Below, piece by piece: positions 26,781 through 36,003 of a stretch of DNA of 64,000 nucleotides (position 1 is its first letter; each line of letters opens with the position of its first letter). This stretch comes from CAWELS01 sp964468205. Lineage in GTDB: Bacteria; Acidobacteriota; Terriglobia; Bryobacterales; Bryobacteraceae. The notes under the pieces were generated by a model. It had not been told where the DNA came from and ran no database searches. It saw only the letters and a program-made list of their open reading frames with translations. Position numbers and translations under genes: made by a program. Location: NCBI GenBank assembly GCA_964468205.1, contig CAYXVG010000040.1, forward strand, positions 6,134 to 70,133. Direction: 5' to 3'.

Positions 26781-26848
26781 CGCCAATCACCCGATATGCC
26801 GGGGCCGGATTGTGCCCCGGTTTCGCCCGACAAGGAAAGATATTCTCT

Positions 26849-27292
26849 ATGAGTGAACCCGTGAGTGAATTCACAATTTCCGTTGACCAAGTGAAGGATT
26901 ACCAATTCCAGGTCAACTTCGATGGGACCGAGATCCCGTCCATCATGCTGGACGAACCGCCGCCGCTCGGCAAGAGCGATGGGCCGAGTCCGGCGCGGAC
27001 GCTTGCGGCGGCGATCGGCGGCTGCCTATCCATGAGCCTGCTATTCTGCCTCACCAAGAGCCGTGTGGAGGTCAATGACATCAAGACCCGGGTGAGGGTC
27101 CAGGTTGTGCGGAACGAGAAGAAGCGCCTGAGGGTCGGCAAAGCCGAAGTCATCATTACCCCTAATCTCACCGCCGAAGGCAAGCAGAAGGCTGGCCGCT
27201 GCCTTGGGCTCTTCGAAGACTTCTGCACGGTGACGGCTGCCGTGCGCGAGGGGTTCGACATCGATGTCACGGTGGAAGGAATTGACGGCTGA
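26849..27292 (+). CDS. OsmC family protein
   Basis: 147 residues from the ATG at 26849 (AAGGAA upstream). The OsmC fold's two conserved Cys can be seen in GGCLSMSL and FEDFCTVTAAV. OsmC/Ohr proteins reduce organic hydroperoxides or have related thiol chemistry. It follows the SPFH pair by 68 bases. The longer in-frame start 13 codons upstream lacks a ribosome site. Confidence 0.82.
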   Translation: MSEPVSEFTISVDQVKDYQFQVNFDGTEIPSIMLDEPPPLGKSDGPSPARTLAAAIGGCLSMSLLFCLTKSRVEVNDIKTRVRVQVVRNEKKRLRVGKAEVIITPNLTAEGKQKAGRCLGLFEDFCTVTAAVREGFDIDVTVEGIDG

Positions 27293-27342
27293 CACCGAGG
27301 CGCGTGTAATCAGCACGCAATACGAGGTTGGCCGCGTGTCGA

Positions 27343-27348
27343 TATAAT
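27343..27348 (+). promoter_or_regulatory. -10 element upstream of pfkA
   Basis: Perfect TATAAT located 32 bases before the pfkA start codon. The gap upstream of it does not contain a good TTGACA at a usual distance. Confidence 0.35.
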
Positions 27349-27380
27349 CGTAAGGAACAAAACATCAAAGCAGGAGTATT

Positions 27381-28565
27381 ATGTCTTCAAAACGTATCGG
27401 CATCCTTACCGGCGGCGGCGATGTCCCCGGCCTCAATCAAGCCATCAAGGGCGTGGTTTACCACGCCGCGGAACTCGGCCATGAAGTGATCGGATTGCGC
27501 CGCGGATGGGAGGGTCTGACTCACCTCAATATGGACGACGAAGAGTCCAAGGCTCGTTATATTAAGCCGCTCAACCGGAACAACACTCGCACGGTTGACC
27601 GCACCGGTGGAACGTTTTTGCACTCGAGCCGCACCAACCCCCAGAAGATGAAGAAAGTCCCGGACTTCCTTAACCCGGACGACTATCCCAAGGGCGAGCA
27701 CACCAAGCGCGGTGTTACTTCCACGGTCTGGGACATCACCGAGTACGTGAAGAAGAACCTCAACGCCCTGAAGCTCGACTACCTCATTGCTATTGGGGGC
27801 GACGATACGCTGAGCTATGCGGCCCGTCTGGACCAGGAAGGCTTCCCGGTGGTCTGCATTCCAAAGACGATGGACAACGACGTCCAGAACACGGAGTATT
27901 GTATCGGCTTTTCCACCGCCATCACCCGTGCGACCTCCGCCATTGGCCGCCAGCGCAGCACCGTTGGCTCCCACGAACGCATCGGCATCTTCCGCGTATT
28001 CGGCCGCGACGCCGGCTACACGTCGCTCTACACTGCCTATGTGCAGAATATTCGCTGCTGCATCCCCGAGTACAAGGTCAATGTGGACCGGCTGATTGAA
28101 TTGCTTGTCCAGGATAAGACGGAGAATCCCAGCAACTACTCCATCGTCGTTCTTTCGGAGGGCGCTTCCTGGGAAGGTCACGATATTCGCGAGTACGGCG
28201 AGCCGGATGCGTACGGTCACCGCAAGAAGATGAGCGTCGCCGAGGACCTCAGCATCGAGGTGCAGCAGAAGGTCGGTGAGGAAACCGTGGTCAGCGACCT
28301 CACCTACGAATTGCGCTCGGGCGCGCCGGACTTCGTGGATTCGATGGTTGCCGCCACCTTTGGCAACATGGCGATGGACGCTATCACGGACGGCAAGACC
28401 GGCCTGATGACGGCGATCGTCAATGGCTGCTACACCCTGTCGGAAGTGCCAGACCCGGCCCTGGGACCGCGCGCGGTCGAAATCGAGACCATGTACGACA
28501 CCGAGCGCTACCGGCCGAAGTACAGCGGCAAGACGGGACTCCCGATCTTCTTGACCCGGGCGTAG
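27381..28565 (+). CDS. pfkA: 6-phosphofructokinase, likely PPi-dependent
   Basis: 394 residues of the PfkA family. N-terminal TGGGDVPGLN; the donor-site motif GGDDT at residues 139-143, PKTMDND at 161-167. ATP-type enzymes usually have GGDGS and Gly in place of Lys in PGTID; Asp after GGD and Lys before TMD are the residues associated with PPi as phosphoryl donor. The C-terminal half carries the effector-side helix. So this enzyme probably phosphorylates fructose 6-phosphate with pyrophosphate and may run reversibly. The start has AGGAG upstream. Confidence 0.88.
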   Translation: MSSKRIGILTGGGDVPGLNQAIKGVVYHAAELGHEVIGLRRGWEGLTHLNMDDEESKARYIKPLNRNNTRTVDRTGGTFLHSSRTNPQKMKKVPDFLNPDDYPKGEHTKRGVTSTVWDITEYVKKNLNALKLDYLIAIGGDDTLSYAARLDQEGFPVVCIPKTMDNDVQNTEYCIGFSTAITRATSAIGRQRSTVGSHERIGIFRVFGRDAGYTSLYTAYVQNIRCCIPEYKVNVDRLIELLVQDKTENPSNYSIVVLSEGASWEGHDIREYGEPDAYGHRKKMSVAEDLSIEVQQKVGEETVVSDLTYELRSGAPDFVDSMVAATFGNMAMDAITDGKTGLMTAIVNGCYTLSEVPDPALGPRAVEIETMYDTERYRPKYSGKTGLPIFLTRA

Positions 28566-28572
28566 TCGAATC

Positions 28573-29223
28573 GTGAAATGGCTCCGGAGGTTCTTCGGCT
28601 TAAGGCTCCGGAAACTGACTCTGGACGCGGATCTGCGTAAACGGATCCGCGTTTGTTTTGACAGGGCTGCCGCGGACGACGAGAACTTTCCCGCCTCCAT
28701 CGATCCCCGCATCTATCACGTGAAGCTGATCCTCGATCACGCCGGCGACCTCGGCCGCGGGCGCGCGCTTGATATCGGCTGCGGCAAGGGGCGCTTTGCG
28801 AAGGTAATCCAAGAGCGCTGGCCTGAGGCGAAGATTTACGGTGTGGACATCTCACCCGTGATGCTCGGCTATGTACCCAGCACGATTCGTGTTTGCGCCG
28901 GTTCCATGACGGAGTTGCCGTTCCCGACTGGAGTTTTCGATGTTGCGTATGCTACCGAATCCCTCGAGCACGCCGTGGAAGTTGAACGTGCGGTGAGCGA
29001 GCTTTGCCGCGTGGTGAAACCGGGGGGACGCATTGCGGTTATTGACAAGAACGCCGCCGAATGGGGCCGGCTGCGGACGCCAGAGTGGGAGCGCTGGTTT
29101 GACCGCCGCCAGATGGAGGCTCTGCTCGGCCGGCACTGCCGGAAAGTCGCCAGCAAACCGGTGTCTTATTGGGAGGATGTTCCTCCCGACGGGCTCTTTC
29201 TGGCTTGGCTGGCGGTGAAGTGA
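28573..29223 (+). CDS. Class I SAM-dependent methyltransferase
   Basis: 216 residues. SAM-binding motif LDIGCGKGRFAK, acidic strand 2 end (YGVDIS), and post-motif SLEHAVEVERAVSELCRVVKPGG typical of Methyltransf_11-type enzymes. Substrate unknown. The start is GTG, eight bases after the pfkA stop; no in-frame ATG is nearby. A probable operon partner of pfkA. Confidence 0.82.
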   Translation: MKWLRRFFGLRLRKLTLDADLRKRIRVCFDRAAADDENFPASIDPRIYHVKLILDHAGDLGRGRALDIGCGKGRFAKVIQERWPEAKIYGVDISPVMLGYVPSTIRVCAGSMTELPFPTGVFDVAYATESLEHAVEVERAVSELCRVVKPGGRIAVIDKNAAEWGRLRTPEWERWFDRRQMEALLGRHCRKVASKPVSYWEDVPPDGLFLAWLAVK

Positions 29224-29297
29224 TCCGGCGGGCGGCACTGTCCTCAGACAGCCTCGCCGGCGCTGCTTGGTGTAGAGTGGTCAACTTAGGTAAACGC

Positions 29298-30110
29298 ATG
29301 CGTTTTTTTGTAGCAATGCTTTTCTGTCTCCTGGTCCTCGGCTGTAGCGAAGAAACCGGGCCAAAGGACGACTGGCAGCCGTCGGACGTTCACGCCGCCA
29401 TTAAGAAGGTGAACCCGGACTACGACGATGGCGCCGTGTTCCAGATCGAACGTGGCCAGGTGGTGGCCGCCCAACTTTCCGGCGCCAACATCACGGACAT
29501 CTCGCCGCTCAGCCGGATGAGTCTCCGGGGCCTCGATATGCAGGGCCTCAAGGTAACCGACCTTTCGCCGCTCGCCGGCCAGCCGCTGCAGGAACTCTAC
29601 ATCGAGGACACTCCGGTAGAGGACATATCTCCGCTGCGTGGCATCAAGCTGACCAAGCTCTACTTGAGCAACACACAAGTGTCCGATTTGAGCCCGCTCC
29701 GCGACGCCGCCCTCGTCGAGTTGAACATCCTCGGGGCTCCAGTGAAAGACTTGAGTCCGCTCGCTTCGCAGCCGCTTCAAATGCTGTGGCTCAATGAGAC
29801 GCCGGTTTCCGACATCGAACCGATCAAGAACTGCCCGCTCGTGAGCCTGACCTTGCACCGGACGCAGGTGGCCGACCTCAGCCCGCTGCGGATCAGCCGC
29901 ACCCTGCAGCGGCTGCACATCGCGGAGACTCCGGTCACCGACCTCACGCCGCTCGCAAACCTCAATCTCACCCGGCTGATCTTCACGCCGGAGAACATCA
30001 AGAACGGATTGGATGCCGTGCGCAAGATGGCGAGCTTGCAGGAGATTGGAACAACCTTCGAGAATCGCATGCCGCCGGCCGCTTTCTGGGCGCAGTACGG
30101 GACGGAATAA
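29298..30110 (+). CDS. Internalin-like leucine-rich-repeat lipoprotein
   Basis: 270 residues beginning with a lipoprotein signal (RFFVAMLFCLLVLGC). Residues about 70-240 consist of about eight repeats of roughly 21-23 residues of the pattern xLxxLYIxDTPVxDLSPL, clearly a leucine-rich repeat solenoid. Function unknown; such proteins generally bind ligands at the cell surface. ATG 29298 is chosen because it starts the signal peptide; a longer frame would place 43 unrelated residues before it. No enzyme domain is seen. Confidence 0.8.
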   Translation: MRFFVAMLFCLLVLGCSEETGPKDDWQPSDVHAAIKKVNPDYDDGAVFQIERGQVVAAQLSGANITDISPLSRMSLRGLDMQGLKVTDLSPLAGQPLQELYIEDTPVEDISPLRGIKLTKLYLSNTQVSDLSPLRDAALVELNILGAPVKDLSPLASQPLQMLWLNETPVSDIEPIKNCPLVSLTLHRTQVADLSPLRISRTLQRLHIAETPVTDLTPLANLNLTRLIFTPENIKNGLDAVRKMASLQEIGTTFENRMPPAAFWAQYGTE

Positions 30111-30158
30111 ACACTCCCGGCGGCGCGCTGCGGCGGGGGCGCGGGTTGGATCGTTTCA

Positions 30159-30188
30159 GTGCCGGCCCGCCGGAAAACCGACCGGCAC
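30159..30188. terminator. Terminator-like hairpin between convergent genes
   Basis: Arms GTGCCGG (30159-30165) and CCGGCAC (30182-30188) with a 16-base loop, between the convergent LRR lipoprotein and the GDPD gene. No U tract follows, so this is only a possible bidirectional terminator. Confidence 0.3.
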
Positions 30189-30205
30189 GCCCATCCCGTT
30201 ACCGC

Positions 30206-31039
30206 TCATTTGCGGTGGCTCAAAAATTCGATCAACCCAGCCGGGTCGTCGGTGATAATTGCGTCGACGCCGGCATCGATGAGCCGCTGCCATTCCCGAG
30301 GCTCGTTCGCGGTCCAAGGGACCACCTCGAGCCCGGCTTCATGGGCGCGCTTCACTTTTTCGGCCGTAACCAGCTTGAGGTTGGGCGAAATGATCGACGC
30401 GCCGGCTTCGCGGGCAATTTCGACGAAATCACGTCCACCCGCTCCATAGAGGGCGGACCGGCGGATCTCCGGGGCGATCTTCGCCGCGGCGTCGAGCGTG
30501 CGGAAGTCGAAGCTCTGCAAGATCACCCGCTCCTTCAGGCCGCGTGCCCGCACTGCTTCCACTACCAACCGGGCAAAGTGTTCCGGGTCTGGCGCCAGAT
30601 CCGCTTCTTCGGGCATTTTCGTCTCGATATTGAATGCGAAACTACCACGGCTCGCCAGTGCCAGCACCTCGTCCAAGGTTGGCACACGGGCGCCGGGGAC
30701 CGGTTTCTGCCGCCGGAACCCCGGTGCCTGCAGGGAACCGCAATCCCAGCGCCGCAGTTCGTCGAGCGTCATCTTGGGAATGGCCCGCTCCGCTCCATCG
30801 GGGCCCCGGCAGAGGTCTGGGCGCAGCACCGGGTCATGGGAAACCACGGGCACACCGTCTTTCGTCAATTGGAGGTCGAGTTCCAAAACGTCCGCACCCG
30901 CCGAAATCGCGTACTCGAACCCCGCTATCGTGTTTTCGGGAAGCGCCGCCCGAGCGCCCCGATGTCCATGTACCAGCACTTGTCTTTCCGCCGTCATCGT
31001 TACCGCCGCCAGAATCAGAAAACAGACCAGTCGCCGCAT
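30206..31039 (-). CDS. Glycerophosphodiester phosphodiesterase, exported
   Basis: 277 residues of the GDPD TIM-barrel family with a signal peptide (RRLVCFLILAAVTMTA). Catalytic features HGHRGARAALPENT, LELDLQLTKDG and VVSHDP are intact. It cleaves glycerophosphodiesters to glycerol 3-phosphate and an alcohol, here probably in the periplasm. Divergent from the following Gfo/Idh gene, with a 76-bp gap. Confidence 0.88.
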   Translation of the reverse strand: MRRLVCFLILAAVTMTAERQVLVHGHRGARAALPENTIAGFEYAISAGADVLELDLQLTKDGVPVVSHDPVLRPDLCRGPDGAERAIPKMTLDELRRWDCGSLQAPGFRRQKPVPGARVPTLDEVLALASRGSFAFNIETKMPEEADLAPDPEHFARLVVEAVRARGLKERVILQSFDFRTLDAAAKIAPEIRRSALYGAGGRDFVEIAREAGASIISPNLKLVTAEKVKRAHEAGLEVVPWTANEPREWQRLIDAGVDAIITDDPAGLIEFLSHRK

Positions 31040-31115
31040 ACCTCTCCTATCGCTATTTCACCGGCTTCCCAAACGATATAGTATGAATGTTTCGATTGAA
31101 CAAAGGAGCAGAAGC

Positions 31116-32462
31116 ATGTCCCACCTTTCCCGGAGACAATTCACTCGCGCCGCCGGCCTCGCCCTTACCGCCGCCAGCTACTCCCGCATTTCCGGCGCCA
31201 ATGACCGCGTACGGCTGGGCTACATCGGCCTTGGCAACCGCGGCGATCAAGTGCAGGACGCTTTCCTCGAACATGGGGACCAGGAGGGCGCCGCTCTGTG
31301 CGACCTCCGCGCCGACTATATGGACTTCGCCGAAGCTAAGGAGGTGAAGCGCGGCAACAAGCCCAAGCGCTACAAAGATTATCGCAAGCTCCTGGAGCAG
31401 AAAGACCTCGACGCGGTCGTAATCTGCACGCCGGACCACTGGCATGCCATCCAGTTCATCGAGGCCTGCCGTGCTGGCTTCGACGTCTATGTCGAGAAGC
31501 CGCTGTCGCTTACGGTGGAGGAGGGCCGCCGGATGGTGGAGGTCGCCCGCGAGACAAATCGCGTGGCGCAGGTAGGCATTCACCGGCGTTCGTCTCCGTT
31601 TTTGATCGAAGCGGCCAAACTCGTGCAGTCGGACTATCTGGGGCACGTTGTCATGTCCCGCGGCTACCACTACCGCAACGAATGGCCGCATGGAATCGGA
31701 GACCCGCCGAACACCAACCCACCAAACGAATGGGAGTGGGAACAGTGGCTTGGGCCGGCTCCCTCGCAGCCGTATAACCGCAACAAGACCTACTACAATT
31801 TCCGCTGGTTCAACGATTTTTCGGGCGGCCAGCTTTCGAACTTCGGCGTGCATTACGTAGATATGCTGCGCTGGTCAATGGGGCTTCGCTATCCGGAATC
31901 CGTAATGGCAATGGGAGGCAAGTACGCCGTGGAGGACAACCGCGAGATTCCCGATGTGATGGAGGCCTTCTGGGAGTTCGAGGGCGGGCATATGATCAAC
32001 TTCTCCCAGTGCGACGTCAACCAGGCCCCGAGCAACGCCCAGGGCTCGGAGCTGATGATGCGGGGAACTAAAGGTACCATGTATATTCACGGCGCGCGCT
32101 GGGAAGTGGCGCCGGAGCCGATTAATGACCGCCCGCGCTATCCCCGGTCTCCACTCGACCGCGCCGGCGAACGCGCCAACCGCGGCGAACGGGCGCCCAT
32201 GATCGAACCCAAGACAATGGAGGGAAGCCAGGACACGGCCTTCCACGCCCGCAACTTTCTCGACTGCCTGAAGAGCCGCCAGCGGCCCAATTGCGACATC
32301 GAGGACGGGCACATCTCCACCGCCTGCACGCTCATCGCGAAGATCGCTCTCAATCTGAAAGCGCGTCTTCATTGGGATGGCGCCAGCGAGCGCTTCACGA
32401 ATAGCGACGAGGCGAACAAGTATCTCCAATACGAATACCGCGAGGGCTACACTCTTGGATAG
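31116..32462 (+). CDS. Tat-exported Gfo/Idh/MocA family oxidoreductase
   Basis: 448 residues. A twin-arginine signal (SRRQFTRAAGLALTAASY) leads to a Rossmann domain with GYIGLGNRG, the Lys of the catalytic EKPLSLT motif, and a C-terminal Gfo/Idh/MocA beta domain. Such enzymes oxidise, reduce or isomerise sugars using NAD(P). The start ATG at 31116 has AAGGAG upstream; an in-frame ATG at 31083 has none. Substrate unknown. The next gene begins four bases downstream and is another Tat-exported sugar enzyme. Confidence 0.85.
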   Translation: MSHLSRRQFTRAAGLALTAASYSRISGANDRVRLGYIGLGNRGDQVQDAFLEHGDQEGAALCDLRADYMDFAEAKEVKRGNKPKRYKDYRKLLEQKDLDAVVICTPDHWHAIQFIEACRAGFDVYVEKPLSLTVEEGRRMVEVARETNRVAQVGIHRRSSPFLIEAAKLVQSDYLGHVVMSRGYHYRNEWPHGIGDPPNTNPPNEWEWEQWLGPAPSQPYNRNKTYYNFRWFNDFSGGQLSNFGVHYVDMLRWSMGLRYPESVMAMGGKYAVEDNREIPDVMEAFWEFEGGHMINFSQCDVNQAPSNAQGSELMMRGTKGTMYIHGARWEVAPEPINDRPRYPRSPLDRAGERANRGERAPMIEPKTMEGSQDTAFHARNFLDCLKSRQRPNCDIEDGHISTACTLIAKIALNLKARLHWDGASERFTNSDEANKYLQYEYREGYTLG

Positions 32463-32466
32463 CGCC

Positions 32467-33342
32467 ATGACCAGACGAAAGCTGCTCTTTGCCACCGCCG
32501 GCCCATTCGTGGCTCGTGCCCGCTCCGCGGCCTCCAAGCCGCCGCTCTGTATTTTTTCGAAGCATCTGCAGCAGTTCGGCTACGATGACCTCGGGAAGGT
32601 GAGCAAGGAGTTCGGCTTTGACGGTGTAGACCTGACCGTCCGCCCAAAGGGGCACGTGGAACCGGAAAACGTGGAACGCGACCTGCCCATCGCCGTGAAG
32701 GCAATCCGCGACGTTGGCCTGTCAGTACCCATGGTTACCACAGGGCTCGTAAGCCATGAGGATCCGGCCGCCGAGCCTACCCTGCGTGTTGCCGGCGGCT
32801 TGCAGGTTCCGTTCTTCAAAATCGGATACTCGCGCTATCGCGACGCACCGGTGCTGGACAAACTAGCCGAAGTGAAGCGGGGAACGGCCGGCCTCGTGGA
32901 ACTCGGCATGAAGCACAACATTGTCGCCGGCTTCCACAATCATTCCGGCGACTACGTGGGCGTGGCCGTATGGGACACCCGCGAGATGATTCGCGACATG
33001 GACCCCGAGTGGATCGGCTATTACTACGACCCCTGCCACGCTACCGCCGAAGGCGGCCGCGCCGGTTGGCATATCGCGCTTGATATTGCCTTGCCGCGCC
33101 TGAAGATGGTCGCCCTTAAGGACTTCTACTGGCGCAAAGATGACAAAGGAAGATGGCAGATGACCATGTGCCCGCTCGGCGAGGGGATGGTCGAGTGGGA
33201 CCGTTTCTTCGCCACCATCTCGAAAGCGAATTTCACCGGCCCCATCTCGCTCCACGTCGAATACCACACCGCCGACGAAATGAAAGCGATCGCCGCGGAC
33301 CTCGCCTTCATGCGGAAAATGGTGGCGAAGCACTACGGTTAG
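32467..33342 (+). CDS. Sugar phosphate isomerase/epimerase (xylose isomerase-like TIM barrel), Tat-exported
   Basis: 291 residues. The N-terminus TRRKLLFATAG is a twin-arginine signal. The rest is a TIM barrel with VTGFHNHSGDYVG-like His and Asp ligands (AGFHNHSGD, YYYDPCHA, ALKDFYWRK, HVEYHTADE) of the AP endonuclease 2 fold. It starts four bases after the upstream oxidoreductase, so both are likely an operon for a sugar pathway in the periplasm. The substrate cannot be told. Confidence 0.85.
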   Translation: MTRRKLLFATAGPFVARARSAASKPPLCIFSKHLQQFGYDDLGKVSKEFGFDGVDLTVRPKGHVEPENVERDLPIAVKAIRDVGLSVPMVTTGLVSHEDPAAEPTLRVAGGLQVPFFKIGYSRYRDAPVLDKLAEVKRGTAGLVELGMKHNIVAGFHNHSGDYVGVAVWDTREMIRDMDPEWIGYYYDPCHATAEGGRAGWHIALDIALPRLKMVALKDFYWRKDDKGRWQMTMCPLGEGMVEWDRFFATISKANFTGPISLHVEYHTADEMKAIAADLAFMRKMVAKHYG

Positions 33343-33543
33343 CGTGAGCTTTAAGGTGACGGGCAGGCTTCGTTCGAAGCCGCGCATGCCACGCAAACGC
33401 CTGAAGCTGGCAATATTCAGCCACGAAAGCTGCGCCGCGGACAAGATATCCGCGGGTCTTGAAAGTGATCCCGGGACTGCCGGTCTCTCCTCCGCGCAAT
33501 AGCTGTCGCGACTTCCAGCCAGATCCCGCATACTGAAGACGCG

Positions 33544-34107
33544 ATGGCTTGGAAGTCCTTCTGTCTTGTTCTGCCGGACTGGGTGTCTGGTTTTCCAATC
33601 GCGCCCGCCTACCCTTCGGACGAGGATAAAGTCCGGGTGGCGATCGAGCTCGCGCGGCGCAATGTCGCCGAAGGAACGGGAGGGCCGTTCGGCGCGGCCG
33701 TCTTCGAAGACGAGACGGGCCGGCTCGTCTCGCCCGGGGTGAACATGGTCGTTCCAGCGCGGGCATCGGTGGCGCATGCGGAGATCGTGGCCATCACGCT
33801 TGCCCAGCAAGCGTTACTGACGCACGATCTGAGCCCACATAACTGTGTCCTGGCCACATCCGTCGAGCCCTGCGCCATGTGCCTCGCTGCGATTCCTTGG
33901 TCCGGCTTGCGGCGGGTTCTTTGCGGAGCGTTTGATGAAGACGCCCGGGCCATTGGATTTGACGAAGGCGCCAAGCCGGGAGATTGGGCGGCGGTTCTCG
34001 CCGCTCACGGGATCGAGGCCGGCTCCGGGATCCTTCGCGTGGACGCGCGGGTCGTCCTCGAGAGCTACCTTCAGGCCGGCGGGTCGATATATAATCCGTC
34101 GAAGTGA
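33544..34107 (+). CDS. Nucleoside deaminase (cytidine/deoxycytidylate deaminase superfamily)
   Basis: 187 residues of the zinc-binding deaminase fold. The zinc and catalytic motifs HAE (VAHAEIVAI) and PCAMC (SVEPCAMC) are present. This is a guanine/adenosine-type deaminase, not tRNA-specific TadA by size, but I cannot choose the base. The N-terminal part resembles guanine deaminase. It overlaps the sialidase start by four bases. Confidence 0.82.
   Translation: MAWKSFCLVLPDWVSGFPIAPAYPSDEDKVRVAIELARRNVAEGTGGPFGAAVFEDETGRLVSPGVNMVVPARASVAHAEIVAITLAQQALLTHDLSPHNCVLATSVEPCAMCLAAIPWSGLRRVLCGAFDEDARAIGFDEGAKPGDWAAVLAAHGIEAGSGILRVDARVVLESYLQAGGSIYNPSK
34090..34095 (+). promoter_or_regulatory. -10-like element inside the end of the deaminase gene
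   Basis: TATAAT ending eight bases before the sialidase GTG start; possible promoter for a leaderless or near-leaderless transcript. No -35 was identified. Confidence 0.3.
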
Positions 34108-35351
34108 AATCGAAAGCCTGGATCTGCTCCGCGCTCTTTTTGGCGCTTGCCGGCTGCGCGGGCGACAATCCCGAAAACGGTGATGCGAAAGCCTCCGGCC
34201 TGCTTGAGAAGACCAGCATTTGGGAGGCCGGCACACTCGGCTACCGGCACTTCCGCATTCCCGCCATTGTCTCCACGGTGAAGGGAACTCTGTTGGCCTT
34301 TTGTGAGGCTCGCAAGAACGCTGGAGGCGACTGGGGAACGATCGACATCATGATGCGCCGCTCCACCGACGGCGGCCGCAACTGGGACGAGCCGCGTGTC
34401 GCCGCCAAGGTGCAAGGTGAGATCACCCAGAACGAACTGGCGCTGGCTCAGGACCTGGCCCGGCCGGGTGAGGTGACGTATAACAATCCGGCGCCAATCG
34501 TGGACCGGGAGACCGGCAGCGTTCATCTACTGTTTTGCGTCGAGTATGCTCGGGCCTACTATATGCGCTCGGAGGACGACGGTTATACCTTCTCGAAACC
34601 CGCCGATATTACGTCCGCGTTCGAGGAGTTTCACGAAGACTACGCGTGGAAGGTCATTGCCACGGGTCCGGGACATGGCATCCAACTCGAAAACGGACGC
34701 CTGGTAGTCCCCGTCTGGATGTCCACCGGCACTGGCGGCCACGCTCACCGTCCTTCGGTGAACAGTGTCGTTTACTCGGACGACCACGGCGCCACATGGC
34801 ACGCCGGAGAGATCGTGGGCGGCGAAGAGCATCCCAAGAACCCAAGCGAGACTCTCGCCGTTCAGCTCGCCGACGGCAGGGTAATGCTCAACATGCGCAA
34901 TGAGAGTCCGAACCATCGCCGGGCCGTCTCCTATTCCGAAGATGGCGCCACGGGCTGGACCGAGCCGGTGTTCGACGAAGAGCTTGTCGAACCCATTTGC
35001 ATGGCGAGCCTCATCGGGCTGACGAAAACGCCTGGGAGTGATAGAAATCGAATCCTATACATCCACCCGGATTCAACGGAAGCGCGCAACCCAGAGAGGC
35101 CGGAAGGCCCTTACGTACGGCAGAACGTTTCGGTGAAGCTGAGCTACGACGAGGGGCAGACGTGGCCCGTGAACAAGGTACTGGAACCAGGAATCAGCGG
35201 GTATTCGGACGTTACCGTGGGTCCTGACGGGACGATTTATGCCTTCTACGAAGACGGCAGCGCGGGCGACAACGACGGCTACTTTATCAAACAGCTCACG
35301 TTAGCCCGATTCGACCTGGGCTGGCTCACGGACGGCGCTGACTCGTTTTAG
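34104..35351 (+). CDS. Exo-alpha-sialidase lipoprotein
   Basis: 415 residues. Lipoprotein signal (FLALAGC) and a sialidase six-blade propeller: FRIP motif (FRIPAIV), and Asp boxes such as STDGGRNW, SDDHGATW, SEDGATGW and SYDEGQTW. Arg residues of the catalytic triad cannot be checked by eye, but the Asp boxes are clear. It should cleave terminal sialic acid from glycans at the outer surface. The start is GTG overlapping the deaminase TGA (GTGA). A class I aldolase of the NanA superfamily is elsewhere in the window, but not adjacent. Confidence 0.88.
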   Translation: MKSKAWICSALFLALAGCAGDNPENGDAKASGLLEKTSIWEAGTLGYRHFRIPAIVSTVKGTLLAFCEARKNAGGDWGTIDIMMRRSTDGGRNWDEPRVAAKVQGEITQNELALAQDLARPGEVTYNNPAPIVDRETGSVHLLFCVEYARAYYMRSEDDGYTFSKPADITSAFEEFHEDYAWKVIATGPGHGIQLENGRLVVPVWMSTGTGGHAHRPSVNSVVYSDDHGATWHAGEIVGGEEHPKNPSETLAVQLADGRVMLNMRNESPNHRRAVSYSEDGATGWTEPVFDEELVEPICMASLIGLTKTPGSDRNRILYIHPDSTEARNPERPEGPYVRQNVSVKLSYDEGQTWPVNKVLEPGISGYSDVTVGPDGTIYAFYEDGSAGDNDGYFIKQLTLARFDLGWLTDGADSF

Positions 35352-35357
35352 AAGTAT

Positions 35358-35370
35358 CGGTTCGAAACCG
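35358..35370. terminator. Short hairpin between convergent genes
   Basis: CGGTT and AACCG arms around CGA, lying between the sialidase and the convergent ribA. Short and lacking a long U tract; a tentative bidirectional terminator. Confidence 0.25.
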
Positions 35371-35388
35371 GCTGGTCAATTGGGGTTC

Positions 35389-36003
35389 CTAAAAGCCCTC
35401 GAGGAAGTGTCCCATGCGCTCCTTTTTGGTGCGCAGGTAGTGCTCGGCGGTTTCGGCATGTTCGGGCTGGCACGGGACCCGCGCGACAACCACAATTCCG
35501 TGATTCTCGAGCGCCCGGATCTTGTCCGGATTGTTCGAGAGCAAGCGGACACTGGCGACGCCGAAGTAACGGAGAATCTGAGCCGGCAGTTCGTAGTCGC
35601 GCAGATCAGCTTCAAATCCGAGTTGCTCGTTGGCCTCGATGGTATCGGCCCCTCCGTCCTGCAACTCATATGCCCTTAGCTTATTAAGCAGTCCGATGCC
35701 GCGACCCTCCTTGCGCTCGTAGATAAGCAGCCCTCGGCCTTCCTCGGCAATCATCGCCAGCGACAGTTCGAGTTGTGCCCGGCAATCACACCGCAGACTG
35801 TGGAATACGTCACCCGTCAGACATTGGGAATGAATCCGTACCAGCGGGGCGGGGCCGGTAAGCTTGCCCAAGCGGAGAGTGACAGCTTCGTCCAGGCCGG
35901 CGCCATTTGGCCGCTCGAAGCCATAGATGCGAAAGCGGCCGTAACGGCTGGGGAAATCCGCCTCGGCCACTTTGTGCAACATGGTTGCGGGATTAGCTGC
36001 CAT
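35389..36003 (-). CDS. ribA: GTP cyclohydrolase II
   Basis: 204 residues, standard for a stand-alone RibA. Zinc ligands CLTGDVFHSLRCDC show the C-x10-C-x-C spacing; ERKEGRGIGLLNK is the conserved substrate/catalytic segment; the active-site region SNNPDKIRAL follows. It converts GTP to formate and diaminohydroxyphosphoribosylaminopyrimidine, the first step of riboflavin synthesis. ATG 36003 is preferred over a GTG three codons upstream. Divergent from the LytS-type kinase. Confidence 0.93.
   Translation of the reverse strand: MAANPATMLHKVAEADFPSRYGRFRIYGFERPNGAGLDEAVTLRLGKLTGPAPLVRIHSQCLTGDVFHSLRCDCRAQLELSLAMIAEEGRGLLIYERKEGRGIGLLNKLRAYELQDGGADTIEANEQLGFEADLRDYELPAQILRYFGVASVRLLSNNPDKIRALENHGIVVVARVPCQPEHAETAEHYLRTKKERMGHFLEGF

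Noticed and set aside
27387..28712. 441-residue minus-strand open frame opposite pfkA
   Set aside because: Codon-mirror artefact of the conserved pfkA gene.
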